This document shows positions 27,885 to 37,220 of a DNA stretch of 64,000 bases, one piece after another (positions within the stretch are counted from its first letter, which is position 1; each line of letters opens with the position of its first letter). The translations under genes and the position numbers were made by a program. A model generated the notes under the pieces. That model searched no databases. It saw nothing but the letters and a program-made list of their open reading frames with translations, and was not told the DNA's origin. This stretch comes from DASQZK01 sp963809925 (GTDB lineage: Bacteria; Bacteroidota; Bacteroidia; Bacteroidales; GCA-2748055). Where the stretch lies: positions 124,001 through 188,000 of the forward strand of contig CAWELH010000006.1 of NCBI GenBank assembly GCA_963809925.1, written 5' to 3'.

Positions 27885-29765
27885 ATGAAAAATATCCTGC
27901 TTCTTATCCTTCTCGCAAGCCAGCTTTCCATCGGAATCACCAATGCCCAGTCAGGTTTTGATAACGGAACCCGGGCATTGTATATCATGGATATTTCAAA
28001 ATATATCCACTGGCCCTCGGAGGTCACGCTTCCGGCTGAAGAATTTTCCGTTGGCGTCCTCAGTAGCAGTGACACTCTTTACTGGGAACTCGAAAACATT
28101 GCTAAAACAAGGAAATTTATACAAGGGAAGCATGTAAGGATCTACCTCTTCAGAGATCCGGAAAAACTGGAATGGACAAATGTCCTCTATGTAAATAAAA
28201 ATGAAGGCTATAAAATGTCCGACCTCCTTGATAAGAACCATGGGAAACATACCCTTATCATAGGTGAAGGATACGAGTTTCGGGAGTCCATGCTGAACTT
28301 TGTTGTTTCAGCGGGCAAACCACAGTTCGAAGTGAATGAAAAACTCATGAATGAAGAAGGCCTCAGCGTTGATGAAATGTTCCTGGCCCTGGCGGTAAAA
28401 ACCAGGGAGGACTGGGAAGCGCTTTTCACCATTACCGACGAAAAGCTTCAGGAGGAAAAGGAGATTACAAGGCAGCAAAAGATCATAATCGAACAACAGA
28501 ATACCAGGATAGCTGAACAGCGCCGTATGATCGCCTTGCAGGAGGCACGTCTTGACAGTCTCGATATTGAGGTCAGAAATAAACAAAAGGATATTCAAGC
28601 GAGGCAGCTTGTCCTCCAAAGACAGGTTTCCGAAATCTCCAGACAGAAAGACACCATCACTCTTCAGATGACAGAAATGTACAACTTAAAGAATAATCTC
28701 GAAGAAAAGAAACATGATCTCGCCCTCGGAGAAAAAGAAATAAATACACAGAAGGAACTGATTAAAACCCAGGATGCAAAAATCATCAGGCAGGTCGAAG
28801 AAATTGAGAAACAGAAACTAATTACCTGGTTTGTTTCCTTGTTGTTATTACTTGTACTTGGTCTTGCCTATTTTGTTTATGTAAACTATCGTAACAAAAA
28901 GAAGGCCAACCTACTATTGAAGGAAAAAAACAAGCTGATCTCAGACAAGAACCAAGAGATCAGTAAACAGCGGGATATAGCTGAGATGCAGCGCGATCAG
29001 ATTGCCTATCAGAAAAAACACATCACCGACAGCATTGAGTACGCCAAACGAATCCAACGTGCCATTTTGCCTTCGCTCGAGCTTTTCAGTGACAGGATCG
29101 ACCATTTTGTTTTATATAAGCCCAGAGATATCGTCAGCGGCGACTTTTACTGGGTGGATGAGTTCGATGACACCCAGATCATAATCACTGCCGATTGCAC
29201 CGGACATGGGGTCCCCGGTGCCTTCATGAGCATGCTGGGGGTCAGTCTTCTGAATGAAATTGTTCACAACAGAGGCATACACAAACCGGATCAGATCCTC
29301 AATGAGCTGAGAGATAATGTTATAGCTTCTTTAAAACAGGAAGTGGGTAAGGGAGATGTTAAAGACGGCATGGACATGACCGTTTGCGTCATACATTACG
29401 ATACAGGCGTCCTTGAATTTGCCGGCGCTAACAACCCGGTTTATATTGTGCGTGATAACGAGCTTATTCAACTTAAAGGCGATAAGATGCCCGTAGCAAT
29501 CCACGATACCATGCATCCATTCACACTAACCGAGTTCATCCTTGACAGAGGTGATACGTTTTATACCTTCTCCGACGGATATGTTGATCAGTTTGGAGGC
29601 CCCAACCGGAAAAAATTCCTGAGTAAAAACTTCAAAAAGCTGATCCTTGAAATTCAGGATGGCAGTATGTACGAGCAGGGTAAAAAACTAGATGCGATCT
29701 TCGAGGAATGGAGGAGTGAACTGGAACAGATCGATGACGTAACCGTTATCGGAATCAGGTATTGA
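27885..29765 (+). CDS. YfiR-like periplasmic domain, coiled coil, TM and SpoIIE phosphatase
   Basis: A ~626-residue receptor-type phosphatase. The ATG at 27885 gives a signal peptide (MKNILLLILLASQLSIG). Residues ~25-170 resemble the YfiR/DUF4154 periplasmic domain (YIMDISKYIHWPSE, FSVGVLSSSD, HTLIIGEGYEF, MLNFVVSAGKPQFEVNEKLM). A long coiled coil (~185-310, rich in E, K, Q and I) leads to one transmembrane helix (ITWFVSLLLLLVLGLAYFVY), a short cytoplasmic coiled coil (KEKNKLISDKNQEISKQR) and a SpoIIE/PP2C domain (~385-626) with SGDFYWVDEF, TADCTGHGVPGAF, GANNPVYIV and FSDGYVDQFGG. The layout suggests transmission of a periplasmic signal to dephosphorylation of a cytoplasmic protein. No STAS or anti-sigma genes are adjacent. 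Confidence 0.85.
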   Translation: MKNILLLILLASQLSIGITNAQSGFDNGTRALYIMDISKYIHWPSEVTLPAEEFSVGVLSSSDTLYWELENIAKTRKFIQGKHVRIYLFRDPEKLEWTNVLYVNKNEGYKMSDLLDKNHGKHTLIIGEGYEFRESMLNFVVSAGKPQFEVNEKLMNEEGLSVDEMFLALAVKTREDWEALFTITDEKLQEEKEITRQQKIIIEQQNTRIAEQRRMIALQEARLDSLDIEVRNKQKDIQARQLVLQRQVSEISRQKDTITLQMTEMYNLKNNLEEKKHDLALGEKEINTQKELIKTQDAKIIRQVEEIEKQKLITWFVSLLLLLVLGLAYFVYVNYRNKKKANLLLKEKNKLISDKNQEISKQRDIAEMQRDQIAYQKKHITDSIEYAKRIQRAILPSLELFSDRIDHFVLYKPRDIVSGDFYWVDEFDDTQIIITADCTGHGVPGAFMSMLGVSLLNEIVHNRGIHKPDQILNELRDNVIASLKQEVGKGDVKDGMDMTVCVIHYDTGVLEFAGANNPVYIVRDNELIQLKGDKMPVAIHDTMHPFTLTEFILDRGDTFYTFSDGYVDQFGGPNRKKFLSKNFKKLILEIQDGSMYEQGKKLDAIFEEWRSELEQIDDVTVIGIRY

Positions 29766-29791
29766 GCTTACTTCCATTTCCGTTAAAGGAA

Positions 29792-30019
29792 TCACTCACA
29801 TTCATAAACCGAGGTACGGTTTCCGACAGTTACTGGTTCGCTGTCCTCTTTCGCAGTAAGCCCATCTCCGCAATATCTTGTTCCTGTAGTCTCGTCTATT
29901 TTGGTGCCGTTTTCATAAACCACGAGTTTACAGGTCTTACAATCCTCGAGAGATTCACATGACGGCCCGATAACCAACAGAAACAGGGCTAATGCGATAA
30001 GACGTAAAATTCTTTTCAT
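29792..30019 (-). CDS. Small cysteine-rich lipoprotein, function unknown
   Basis: A ~75-residue protein beginning at the ATG 30019 (MKRILRLIALALFLLVIG); the frame is open 9 codons further, but this start puts the hydrophobic segment first. The signal peptide ends at a cysteine (GPSCESL) fitting a relaxed Bacteroidota lipobox. The mature ~55 residues contain CKTCKLVVYENGTKIDETTG, RYCGDGL and a final CE, giving five cysteines in total (including the lipidated one) that may form disulfides. Short proteins of this CKxC...YCG type occur in many Bacteroidota, but I know no function. It is convergent with the upstream SpoIIE gene and divergent from the SNF2 gene. Confidence 0.65.
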   Translation of the reverse strand: MKRILRLIALALFLLVIGPSCESLEDCKTCKLVVYENGTKIDETTGTRYCGDGLTAKEDSEPVTVGNRTSVYECE

Positions 30020-30147
30020 AGTTCGGTTTAACGTAACAAAGGGCACTCAAATATAAATATATTTCAATAGCCTGAGTATTTAGACAGAGAATATCTCCAT
30101 TGAGAAGATGAAACTTCCACCCAAATAATTACCTTGCAAGCTTTCCA

Positions 30148-33096
30148 TTGTTGAACCAATTCACTATGACTGACGGCTTTTTTGCACTGGGCTTGAGTGA
30201 GCACCGCATATGGGGACTTATACTGATACCGCTGATCCTGAAAAAAAAGGAGAGCGATATCTTCTATACGTCTGTTCACACCGTTTTCCCTGATGAAGAA
30301 GAGGATAGTTTCCTTAAACTAAGCCATACCGAAAAGGAAGTGGTCCGGATCGTTGATGAATACAGTGATAAAAAACTCTTTGACCTTTTTTCAAAAAATA
30401 AAAGTATAAAGGAATTTCAGAACAAGGTAACTGACGAAAAGATTGCTGAGTTCATAAGACCCTACATTGAAAAAAGGCTCGTGAAAATCCTCGAAACCGT
30501 TAGAGGGACGAAAGTAAATGTGTTCCTCCGGGATAAGAGCAGGTCGAATATCTTTGATGAGGATTTTCTGACCATCAAGGATCTTCAGGCTGAGCCTGTA
30601 ATCCATCTCTTGAGAGGTGAAGATGCCTCCAGGTATTCTCTTGCTCTCAGGTACAATGGAAACACGCTGAAATTGCGTGATCAATTCACAGATATCCTGA
30701 GTAATAAACCTGCAGTTGTCCGTATTAACAACGACCTCATTTTTATCAGGGATATTGAAGCCACAAAGGTCCGTCCATTTTTTACTAAAGATTTTATTAA
30801 TATCCCATTAAAATCAGAATATCAATTTTTTAAAACATTTGCATTAAACATAATCAGGGATTTTGATGTGGTTGCGGATGGCTTTGAAATACGGAATATC
30901 CATCCGGAAAAATCTGCAACGATCAGCCTTGAAACCGGTCTTTACAACAATGCCACCCTTACACTTCGCTTCAATTATAACAAGAGAAAAATTCTGGCCA
31001 ACAGCTCACAAAAAGTTTTTGTTGACTTTCATAAGGGTAACGACACTTTTCGTTTCGATAAGTATCCGAGAGATGAAGAATTCGAAAACCGCTATCATGA
31101 ACTGTTGAACGATTTAGGCCTCATCACCTACGACCAGGTAAATTATGAGCTGAAAGGAAGCCGCAATCTCGATTTTGAAACTCAGGCCAACAATCTTGTA
31201 GAATGGATAAATACAAATACAGAAGAACTCGAAGATCCTTCATTTACATTCATAAACAGCCTTAAAGACCGTGAATACTATACCGGTAAGGTGATTTTGG
31301 AGTTGTCAAGCGAATTACATGAAGACTGGTTCGACATCCGTGCCTGGGTAAAAATCGGTACTTTACAAATAGAGTTTTATGAATTCAGAAATTGTATTTT
31401 AAATAATATTAGGACTTTCCGTCTGCCCGACGGGAAAATTTTTGTGATCCCGGCTGAGTGGTTCGGAAGATTGAGGGAAATCTTTGAATTCGGAAAAGTG
31501 GAAAAAGGCCGGATCAGTATTCATAAACAACATTTTTTCATCCTCGAAAAAGCGGAAAAAGGTGTCAGCGGTCAGGCTCTTAAAAACCTGGATCGTCTCA
31601 ATACCCCGGGAACACTTACAGATACAAGGGTACCGTCAGCTCTGACAGCCAGCCTTAGACCTTATCAGTTTGAAGGCTATGCATGGCTGTACTATCTTCA
31701 ACAAAACAATCTTGGTGGTTGCCTCGCCGACGATATGGGACTGGGAAAAACGATCCAGACCATCACTCTTCTTTTAAAAAATAAAGAAGACCGCCAGCTC
31801 AATCAAACTACAGCCGACCGTCCAAAACAAATTCAGCAGGATCTTTTTTCCGATTCCCAGGAGAACGGAACAAACCTGGTTGTCGTTCCGGCTTCACTTG
31901 TTCATAACTGGAAAAACGAACTCCTCCGTTTCGCACCTTCACTGAAAGTCAGCCTGCATATCGGAAATCAGAGAAGTCGTAAAATATCTTCTTTCAGTGA
32001 TTTTGATATTATCATCTCAAGTTATCATACAGTTCGTCAGGATATTGATCTGCTCTCCGGCTTCCACTTTCACTATGTCATACTTGATGAAAGCCAGGTT
32101 ATCAAAAATCCCTCATCAAAATTGTATAAAGCGATGATTATGTTAAACAGTGATCATCGTCTTGCACTAACCGGCACGCCCATCGAGAATTCTCTGACCG
32201 ACCTGTGGTCACAAATGAACTTTGTGAATGAAGGCCTTCTTGGAAACCTGAATTTTTTCCGGAGGGAATATGTGGCGCCGATAGAGAAAAAAAATAATCC
32301 CGAGTGCGAAGCGAAACTTAAAAAACTCATCCATCCCTTCATCCTCAGACGCACCAAGGAGGAGGTGGCCAAAGATCTGCCTGAAATGACAGACCAGATC
32401 ATTTATTGCAACATGTCGGATTCACAGAGAAAATTCTATGAAGAAGAAAAATCTTCCGTCCGACGTGCTATTTTCGAGAATATCGATAAACAGGGACTAG
32501 ATAAATCTGCCATCATCGTACTTCAGGGATTGACACGTCTCCGCCAGGCAGCCAATCATCCATCGCTGGTCGACAGTGATTACCATGAGGATTCGGGCAA
32601 ATTCAGTGAGATCGTCAGGAACGTCGAAAGCGTTATTTCTGAAGGACACAAGGTTCTCATTTTTTCTTCTTTTGTGCAACACCTTGAATTATTGAGAAAT
32701 GAGATCCGGAATCTTGAAATTCATCATACCATGCTTACCGGAGCTTCAACGAAACGGGAAGATATTGTGAAGGCCTTTCAGGAAAACCCGGAGTGCAAAG
32801 TGTTTCTCATTTCGCTCAAAGCCGGTGGTGTCGGATTGAATCTGACCGCTGCTGATTATGTATTCATCCTCGATCCCTGGTGGAACCCGGCTTCGGAGGA
32901 ACAGGCAGTAAACAGGGCTCACCGTATCGGACAGGATAAGAATGTTTTTGTCTTCCGCTTTATTTCTGAAGATAGCATCGAAGAAAAAATCCAAAGACTC
33001 CAGGAAAGAAAATCAAAATTAGCAGAAGCCTTTGTTACCTCAAATAACCCGCTGAAAAATATTGACCGGAAACAGCTGGAACAACTTTTTGAATAG
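30148..33096 (+). CDS. SNF2-family DEAD/DEAH helicase
   Basis: A 982-residue (or 976 from the ATG six codons later) superfamily 2 ATPase of the SNF2 type, a DNA translocase. The first ~500 residues are a divergent N-terminal region of unknown fold that is common in bacterial SNF2 proteins. The ATPase core follows: Walker A GGCLADDMGLGKTIQT near residue 528, motif III-like region VILDESQVIKNPSSK (DESQ in place of DEAH), LTGTPIENSLTDLWSQMNF, and the C-terminal helicase lobe with VFLISLKAGGVGLNLTAAD, DPWWNPASEEQAVNRAHR and IGQ. No SWIM or nuclease domain is seen. Its cellular role (transcription recycling, repair or defence) is not indicated by its neighbours. Confidence 0.92.
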   Translation: MLNQFTMTDGFFALGLSEHRIWGLILIPLILKKKESDIFYTSVHTVFPDEEEDSFLKLSHTEKEVVRIVDEYSDKKLFDLFSKNKSIKEFQNKVTDEKIAEFIRPYIEKRLVKILETVRGTKVNVFLRDKSRSNIFDEDFLTIKDLQAEPVIHLLRGEDASRYSLALRYNGNTLKLRDQFTDILSNKPAVVRINNDLIFIRDIEATKVRPFFTKDFINIPLKSEYQFFKTFALNIIRDFDVVADGFEIRNIHPEKSATISLETGLYNNATLTLRFNYNKRKILANSSQKVFVDFHKGNDTFRFDKYPRDEEFENRYHELLNDLGLITYDQVNYELKGSRNLDFETQANNLVEWINTNTEELEDPSFTFINSLKDREYYTGKVILELSSELHEDWFDIRAWVKIGTLQIEFYEFRNCILNNIRTFRLPDGKIFVIPAEWFGRLREIFEFGKVEKGRISIHKQHFFILEKAEKGVSGQALKNLDRLNTPGTLTDTRVPSALTASLRPYQFEGYAWLYYLQQNNLGGCLADDMGLGKTIQTITLLLKNKEDRQLNQTTADRPKQIQQDLFSDSQENGTNLVVVPASLVHNWKNELLRFAPSLKVSLHIGNQRSRKISSFSDFDIIISSYHTVRQDIDLLSGFHFHYVILDESQVIKNPSSKLYKAMIMLNSDHRLALTGTPIENSLTDLWSQMNFVNEGLLGNLNFFRREYVAPIEKKNNPECEAKLKKLIHPFILRRTKEEVAKDLPEMTDQIIYCNMSDSQRKFYEEEKSSVRRAIFENIDKQGLDKSAIIVLQGLTRLRQAANHPSLVDSDYHEDSGKFSEIVRNVESVISEGHKVLIFSSFVQHLELLRNEIRNLEIHHTMLTGASTKREDIVKAFQENPECKVFLISLKAGGVGLNLTAADYVFILDPWWNPASEEQAVNRAHRIGQDKNVFVFRFISEDSIEEKIQRLQERKSKLAEAFVTSNNPLKNIDRKQLEQLFE

Positions 33097-33117
33097 CATT
33101 GCTTTGATCATCTGCCT

Positions 33118-33879
33118 ATGATCGTAATAGATAACCTGCCTGACTACCAGCTCACCGGATTAGAATGGATTCTTGCCATGATTTGTGGCATTCTGATTGG
33201 CATGTCAAAAACCGGCCTCTCCGGGGCAGGTCTTTTCGTTGTCCCGGTATTCGCAAATATCTTTGGCGGCAAACCATCCACCGGCCTGGTCCTGCCAATG
33301 CTCATTGTAGCCGATATTTTCGCCGTACTGTATTACAACCGCCATGCAAACTGGAAGTATGTACTGAAACTTCTCCCCTGGGCTTTTGGTGGCATCCTCC
33401 TGGCCATGTTCGTAGGAAAAGCCATCAACGATCAGCAATTCAGACATCTCATTGCCTTCATCGTGATCATCGGCATCCTCCTTATGGTATACCAGGATAT
33501 CAGCAGTAAACATTCACATGTTCCTGATTATCCATGGTTTGCAGCACTTCTTGGCACTAGCGGAGGATTTTCAACCATGATCGGTAACGCAGCCGGTCCC
33601 ATCATGTCGCTTTACCTGCTGTCGATGAGACTGCCGAAAAATATATATATTGGTACGGGAGCCTGGTTCTTTTTTATTATTAACCTCTCCAAAGTTCCAC
33701 TGCATATTTTCGTGTGGAAAACCATTACCAGGCAGAGCCTTACCTTCGACCTTTTCATGGTGGTTCCCATCATTGCCGGTGCGATCGGTGGATTTTATCT
33801 TGTGAAGCTTATTCCCGACAGAGCTTACCGTATTTTTATCATCCTGTCTACCATGGCATCATCTATCGCACTGTTCTGA
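33118..33879 (+). CDS. TauE/SafE family membrane permease
   Basis: A 253-residue inner-membrane protein with about eight hydrophobic segments. The family's two internal repeats each carry a glycine-rich helix: GMSKTGLSGAGLFVVPVFAN near residues 30-50 and GTSGGFSTMIGNAAGPIMSLY near 145-165. TauE/SafE proteins are thought to export sulfonate- or sulfite-type anions, or related organic anions. It starts 22 bp after the SNF2 stop. The next gene downstream is the tetraheme cytochrome fusion (139 bp gap), so a link to respiratory sulfur or anion chemistry is possible but unproven. No defects are seen. Confidence 0.85.
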   Translation: MIVIDNLPDYQLTGLEWILAMICGILIGMSKTGLSGAGLFVVPVFANIFGGKPSTGLVLPMLIVADIFAVLYYNRHANWKYVLKLLPWAFGGILLAMFVGKAINDQQFRHLIAFIVIIGILLMVYQDISSKHSHVPDYPWFAALLGTSGGFSTMIGNAAGPIMSLYLLSMRLPKNIYIGTGAWFFFIINLSKVPLHIFVWKTITRQSLTFDLFMVVPIIAGAIGGFYLVKLIPDRAYRIFIILSTMASSIALF

Positions 33880-34017
33880 AGGCTTGTTATGAAAATATCG
33901 CCTGTTTCTTACAGGCTGAACTATTTCCGGCTCTACTAAGAATCTATTTAAATTATTTCGCTTTATTTGAAACATCGACAGGATTTTATTTCTTTACGCC
34001 GACTAACCTTCCTTACG

Positions 34018-35541
34018 ATGTTAAACATTTTCAGATGGTTCAGAAGAAAAGCCGTGACGTTTTTCTTTTCCGGCTTTATTCTCGCCATTCTGCTGATATT
34101 TACCGGGAAGAAAGCTGTTGAAGCCACGAGTACCGACGCCTTCTGCGCTTCATGCCATAATGTACATCCTCAGGCCATAACCAGCTGGAAAAGATCCACA
34201 CATTACGATAACAAACGGGGTGTGGTTGTGCACTGTATTGAATGTCACCTTCCACCCTCAGGCATGCCCAAGTTCACGCAAAAAGTACGTACCGGATTAC
34301 GTGATGTATATGGAACGTTGTTTTACGATGTCTCCGCTATAAACTGGGAAGAGAAATCCAAAGCCGAGTATGCAGTTCATCATACATTCCAGGCTTCTTG
34401 CGTGAACTGTCATAAGAACCTGTTTCCTATAGGATTATCAGAAAAAGGTCAGGAAGCCCACCTTTATTTTGATAACAACAAAGAAACCCTGAATTGCCTG
34501 AACTGTCATATCGGCGTCGGCCATTATTCTGAGACGACCGTTCATGCTCAAAATGTCAGCTTCGGTAAATCCGATCAGGAACCGGATACCACATTTTCAG
34601 CGGCCGCAGTAATTACCTCCTTTGAGTCCTACACCGAAAAAATCCCGGGTACAGGGATCAAATTTAAGATGGTTGCCGTACCGGGAGGAATGTTTATGAT
34701 GGGTAGTCCTGAAACGGAATCATTACGTGACGATGATGAAGGCCCCAGGCACGAGGTGCAGGTACTGCCTTTCTTTATAGCCGAACTGGAGGTCAGCTGG
34801 GATGAGTACCTTGCATTCTTCAGTGAAACAGGCGGTGAAGGACGCATGAGTGAAAAAGAACAAGCTGAAAAAGCGGTAGACGGTATTTCAGGACCAACTC
34901 CACCCTGGGGAGCTCCTGACCAGGGATGGGGAAAAGGCAAACGCCCTGCCATCACTATGTCATATTATGCAGCAACCGTATACTGCCAGTGGCTAAGTCA
35001 AAAGACCGGAAAAACGTACAGGCTGCCCACCGAATCGGAATGGGAGTATGCAGCAAGAGCAGGCACCACGGGAGCGTATTTCTTTAGTGGTGAGGCAAGT
35101 AAATACACTTCAGAAGGTTTCTGGAAGAAACTATTTGGTACGGATACCACTCTCATAAACCGATTTGCCATTTACAAGGAGAACAGCCGCGGTACAACAG
35201 CTCTGCCTGAAAGCGTGTCGGCTAATCCCTTCGGAATTAAAAACATGCTCGGTAATGTATCAGAATTTTGCAGCGATATTTACCGGCCGGGGTATGAAGT
35301 CACCTCCGAAGCCACCTCTGAAGAACATGTGGTAAGGGGAGGGTGCTACAAGAGCGATGCACGCGAACTGCGCTGTGCCGCCAGGGATTATACCCATACT
35401 ACAAACTGGTTGAAAACCGATCCCCAGATGCCGAAAAGTAAATGGTGGTACTCAGACCAGATATATGTCGGCTTCCGCGTCGTATGCGAACCGGGATCCG
35501 GAATAACCGTTAATAAACAGGAAAATCAGACTTCTAAATAA
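34018..35541 (+). CDS. Tetraheme NapC/NrfH-like cytochrome c fused to a SUMF1-type domain
   Basis: A ~507-residue membrane-anchored protein starting at the ATG 34018. A transmembrane helix (~11-30) is followed by four CxxCH heme sites: CASCH (43-47), CIECH (73-77), CVNCH (128-132) and CLNCH (160-164), the layout of NapC/NrfH quinol dehydrogenases. After a short linker the protein continues as an FGE-sulfatase/SUMF1 fold (~215-500) with MVAVPGGMFMMGSPE, YRLPTESEWEYAARAGT, GNVSEFCSDIYRPGY and YVGFRVVCEPGSG. The two catalytic cysteines of formylglycine-generating enzyme are not at their usual places (the region reads RGGCYKSDARELRCAARDY), so sulfatase activation is unlikely. The stop is 14 bp before a Tat-exported oxidoreductase gene, suggesting an electron-transfer operon. 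Confidence 0.88.
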   Translation: MLNIFRWFRRKAVTFFFSGFILAILLIFTGKKAVEATSTDAFCASCHNVHPQAITSWKRSTHYDNKRGVVVHCIECHLPPSGMPKFTQKVRTGLRDVYGTLFYDVSAINWEEKSKAEYAVHHTFQASCVNCHKNLFPIGLSEKGQEAHLYFDNNKETLNCLNCHIGVGHYSETTVHAQNVSFGKSDQEPDTTFSAAAVITSFESYTEKIPGTGIKFKMVAVPGGMFMMGSPETESLRDDDEGPRHEVQVLPFFIAELEVSWDEYLAFFSETGGEGRMSEKEQAEKAVDGISGPTPPWGAPDQGWGKGKRPAITMSYYAATVYCQWLSQKTGKTYRLPTESEWEYAARAGTTGAYFFSGEASKYTSEGFWKKLFGTDTTLINRFAIYKENSRGTTALPESVSANPFGIKNMLGNVSEFCSDIYRPGYEVTSEATSEEHVVRGGCYKSDARELRCAARDYTHTTNWLKTDPQMPKSKWWYSDQIYVGFRVVCEPGSGITVNKQENQTSK

Positions 35542-35555
35542 AAGAATATACCATC

Positions 35556-36911
35556 ATGACGAACGAAAAAAAATCATTCAGCAGGCGCCAGTTTTTTGGT
35601 AATGCAGCTGCAATTAGTGCATTCAGTGCCCTGGGCATGGGATATGTCCTGAATTCATGTTCAAGTGAGAAAAATGCCGTACCTCCGGGAATGCCGCCCC
35701 TTCTCGACCAGGCCCCCGAAGGCAAACCCTTAAAGGCTGGTCTTATAGGCTGCGGCGGAAGAGGCACAGGTGCTGCACTCAACTTTCTTGCTGCAGGTAC
35801 AGGTCTAACTATCGCTGCCATGGCCGATCTCTTTGAAGATCGTCTTGCCGGCTGCAGAAAAGAACTGAAAGAAAAGGCCGGGGCCGAGGTTCCCGATGAT
35901 AAAGTATTTCTTGGTTTCGACGCGTATAAAAAAGTCCTTGAAAGTGATGTCGATCTCGTCATCCTGGCGACTCCCCCTTACTTCAGACCGGAGATGTTCA
36001 GCGCTGCCGTGGAAGCAAGAAAACATGTCTTCATGGAAAAACCAGTAGCGGTCGATCCCGTAGGTGCCCGCTCCATCATGGCGACAGCCAAAAAAGCCGA
36101 AACTATTGGATTGTGCGTTATTACCGGGACACAGCGCAGGCACCAGCGCGATTACATCGACACCTACAAACGAATTTATAACGGTGCCATCGGCGATATC
36201 ATATCAGCTGAATGCTACTGGAACCAGGGTAAATTGTGGCACCGCGACTGGGACCCGGCATGGACAGAAATGGAATTTATGGTCCGCGACTGGGTGAACT
36301 GGTGCTGGCTGTCAGGCGACCATATCGTAGAACAACATGTTCACAATATCGACGTCATAAACTGGTTCACCGGTAAATTCCCGGTAAAGGCTGTAGGATT
36401 CGGATCCAGGCAACGGCGGATTACCGGAGACCAGTACGACAACTTCAGTGTCGACTTCGAATATGAAAACGGCATGCACGTACACAGCATGTGCCGCCAG
36501 ATCAACGATTGCGCAAATAATGTTTCAGAACGTATCCATGGCACGAAAGGCTCTTCCAACTGCCAGAATACCATCTACAATGCCGACGGAACCGTTCAGT
36601 GGGAATATGAATACCCCAAAGACGAAAATGGACAGCCTACCAACAAGGTGGCTATCAGTCCTTACGTTCAGGAGCATATCCATCTCGTTACCGCAATCCG
36701 TACGAATACACCGGTCAACCAGGCAGAGGCTACCGCCAAGTCAACACTATCCGGGATTATGGGCCGCATCTCTGCCTATACGGGAAAAGAAGTTACCTGG
36801 GATGAAATGATGGGATCTGATCTGAAACTCGGACCGAAGAAAATCGAACTTGGCAAAGTCGATATGGTATTTGAAATACCGGTACCGGGCAGTTCACCTT
36901 CCAATGCCTGA
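35556..36911 (+). CDS. Tat-exported Gfo/Idh/MocA-family oxidoreductase
   Basis: A 451-residue protein with a twin-arginine leader (KKSFSRRQFFGNAAAISAFSALGMG) followed by a cysteine-containing region (NSCSSEKN) that might be lipidated. The nucleotide-binding Rossmann fold starts KAGLIGCGGRGTGAAL (~60-75), the sugar-dehydrogenase motif is EKPVAVDP, and WNWC/GDHIVEQHVHNIDVINW supplies the catalytic region of the C-terminal domain. Tat-exported members are implicated in periplasmic oxidation of sugars or glycosides to keto-derivatives with a bound cofactor. It follows the tetraheme cytochrome by 14 bp, so the cytochrome may be its electron partner. A convergent, also exported sugar isomerase/epimerase lies 309 bp downstream. 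The substrate is unknown. Confidence 0.88.
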   Translation: MTNEKKSFSRRQFFGNAAAISAFSALGMGYVLNSCSSEKNAVPPGMPPLLDQAPEGKPLKAGLIGCGGRGTGAALNFLAAGTGLTIAAMADLFEDRLAGCRKELKEKAGAEVPDDKVFLGFDAYKKVLESDVDLVILATPPYFRPEMFSAAVEARKHVFMEKPVAVDPVGARSIMATAKKAETIGLCVITGTQRRHQRDYIDTYKRIYNGAIGDIISAECYWNQGKLWHRDWDPAWTEMEFMVRDWVNWCWLSGDHIVEQHVHNIDVINWFTGKFPVKAVGFGSRQRRITGDQYDNFSVDFEYENGMHVHSMCRQINDCANNVSERIHGTKGSSNCQNTIYNADGTVQWEYEYPKDENGQPTNKVAISPYVQEHIHLVTAIRTNTPVNQAEATAKSTLSGIMGRISAYTGKEVTWDEMMGSDLKLGPKKIELGKVDMVFEIPVPGSSPSNA

Positions 36912-37220
36912 CCAGACAGGATGAATGCTGCAAGCTAATAATCACGGTTCCTTATCCTGATACCAGGCGCCACTTAAACCTATAAAAAAAAGCGGTTGCC
37001 TTTCGGGTTCCAAACATGTAAAACAGCTCGCTGAGGCGACGGTGTGTTCAAAGAATCCGGCTGCCACTCCCGGATAAATCATTCTTGAATCCCTCTGGTT
37101 CCTTTCTTTTCCTGAAAAAAGAAAGGAACTGGGGTTTAGGGTGAAACCGCAAGGTAACTTACAGATTGAAGGTTAGTTCAAAAGTGCTTTGACCGGCAAA
37201 ACGTCCTCTGCCGTACGGCA
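36912..37220. other. Intergenic region between convergent genes
   Basis: 309 bp between the MocA-type and sugar-isomerase genes. It holds one strong hairpin at 37098-37129 that can serve as a bidirectional terminator. No gene is seen. Confidence 0.6.
37098..37129. terminator. Strong hairpin, probable bidirectional terminator
   Basis: A perfect 13-bp inverted repeat (GTTCCTTTCTTTT and its complement AAAAGAAAGGAAC) around a 6-base loop, with flanking A and T runs, lies between two convergent genes. It could terminate transcription from either side. Confidence 0.6.

Noticed and set aside
34018..35541. Sulfatase-activating (formylglycine-generating) enzyme
   Set aside because: The catalytic cysteine pair is not present; only the fold is kept.
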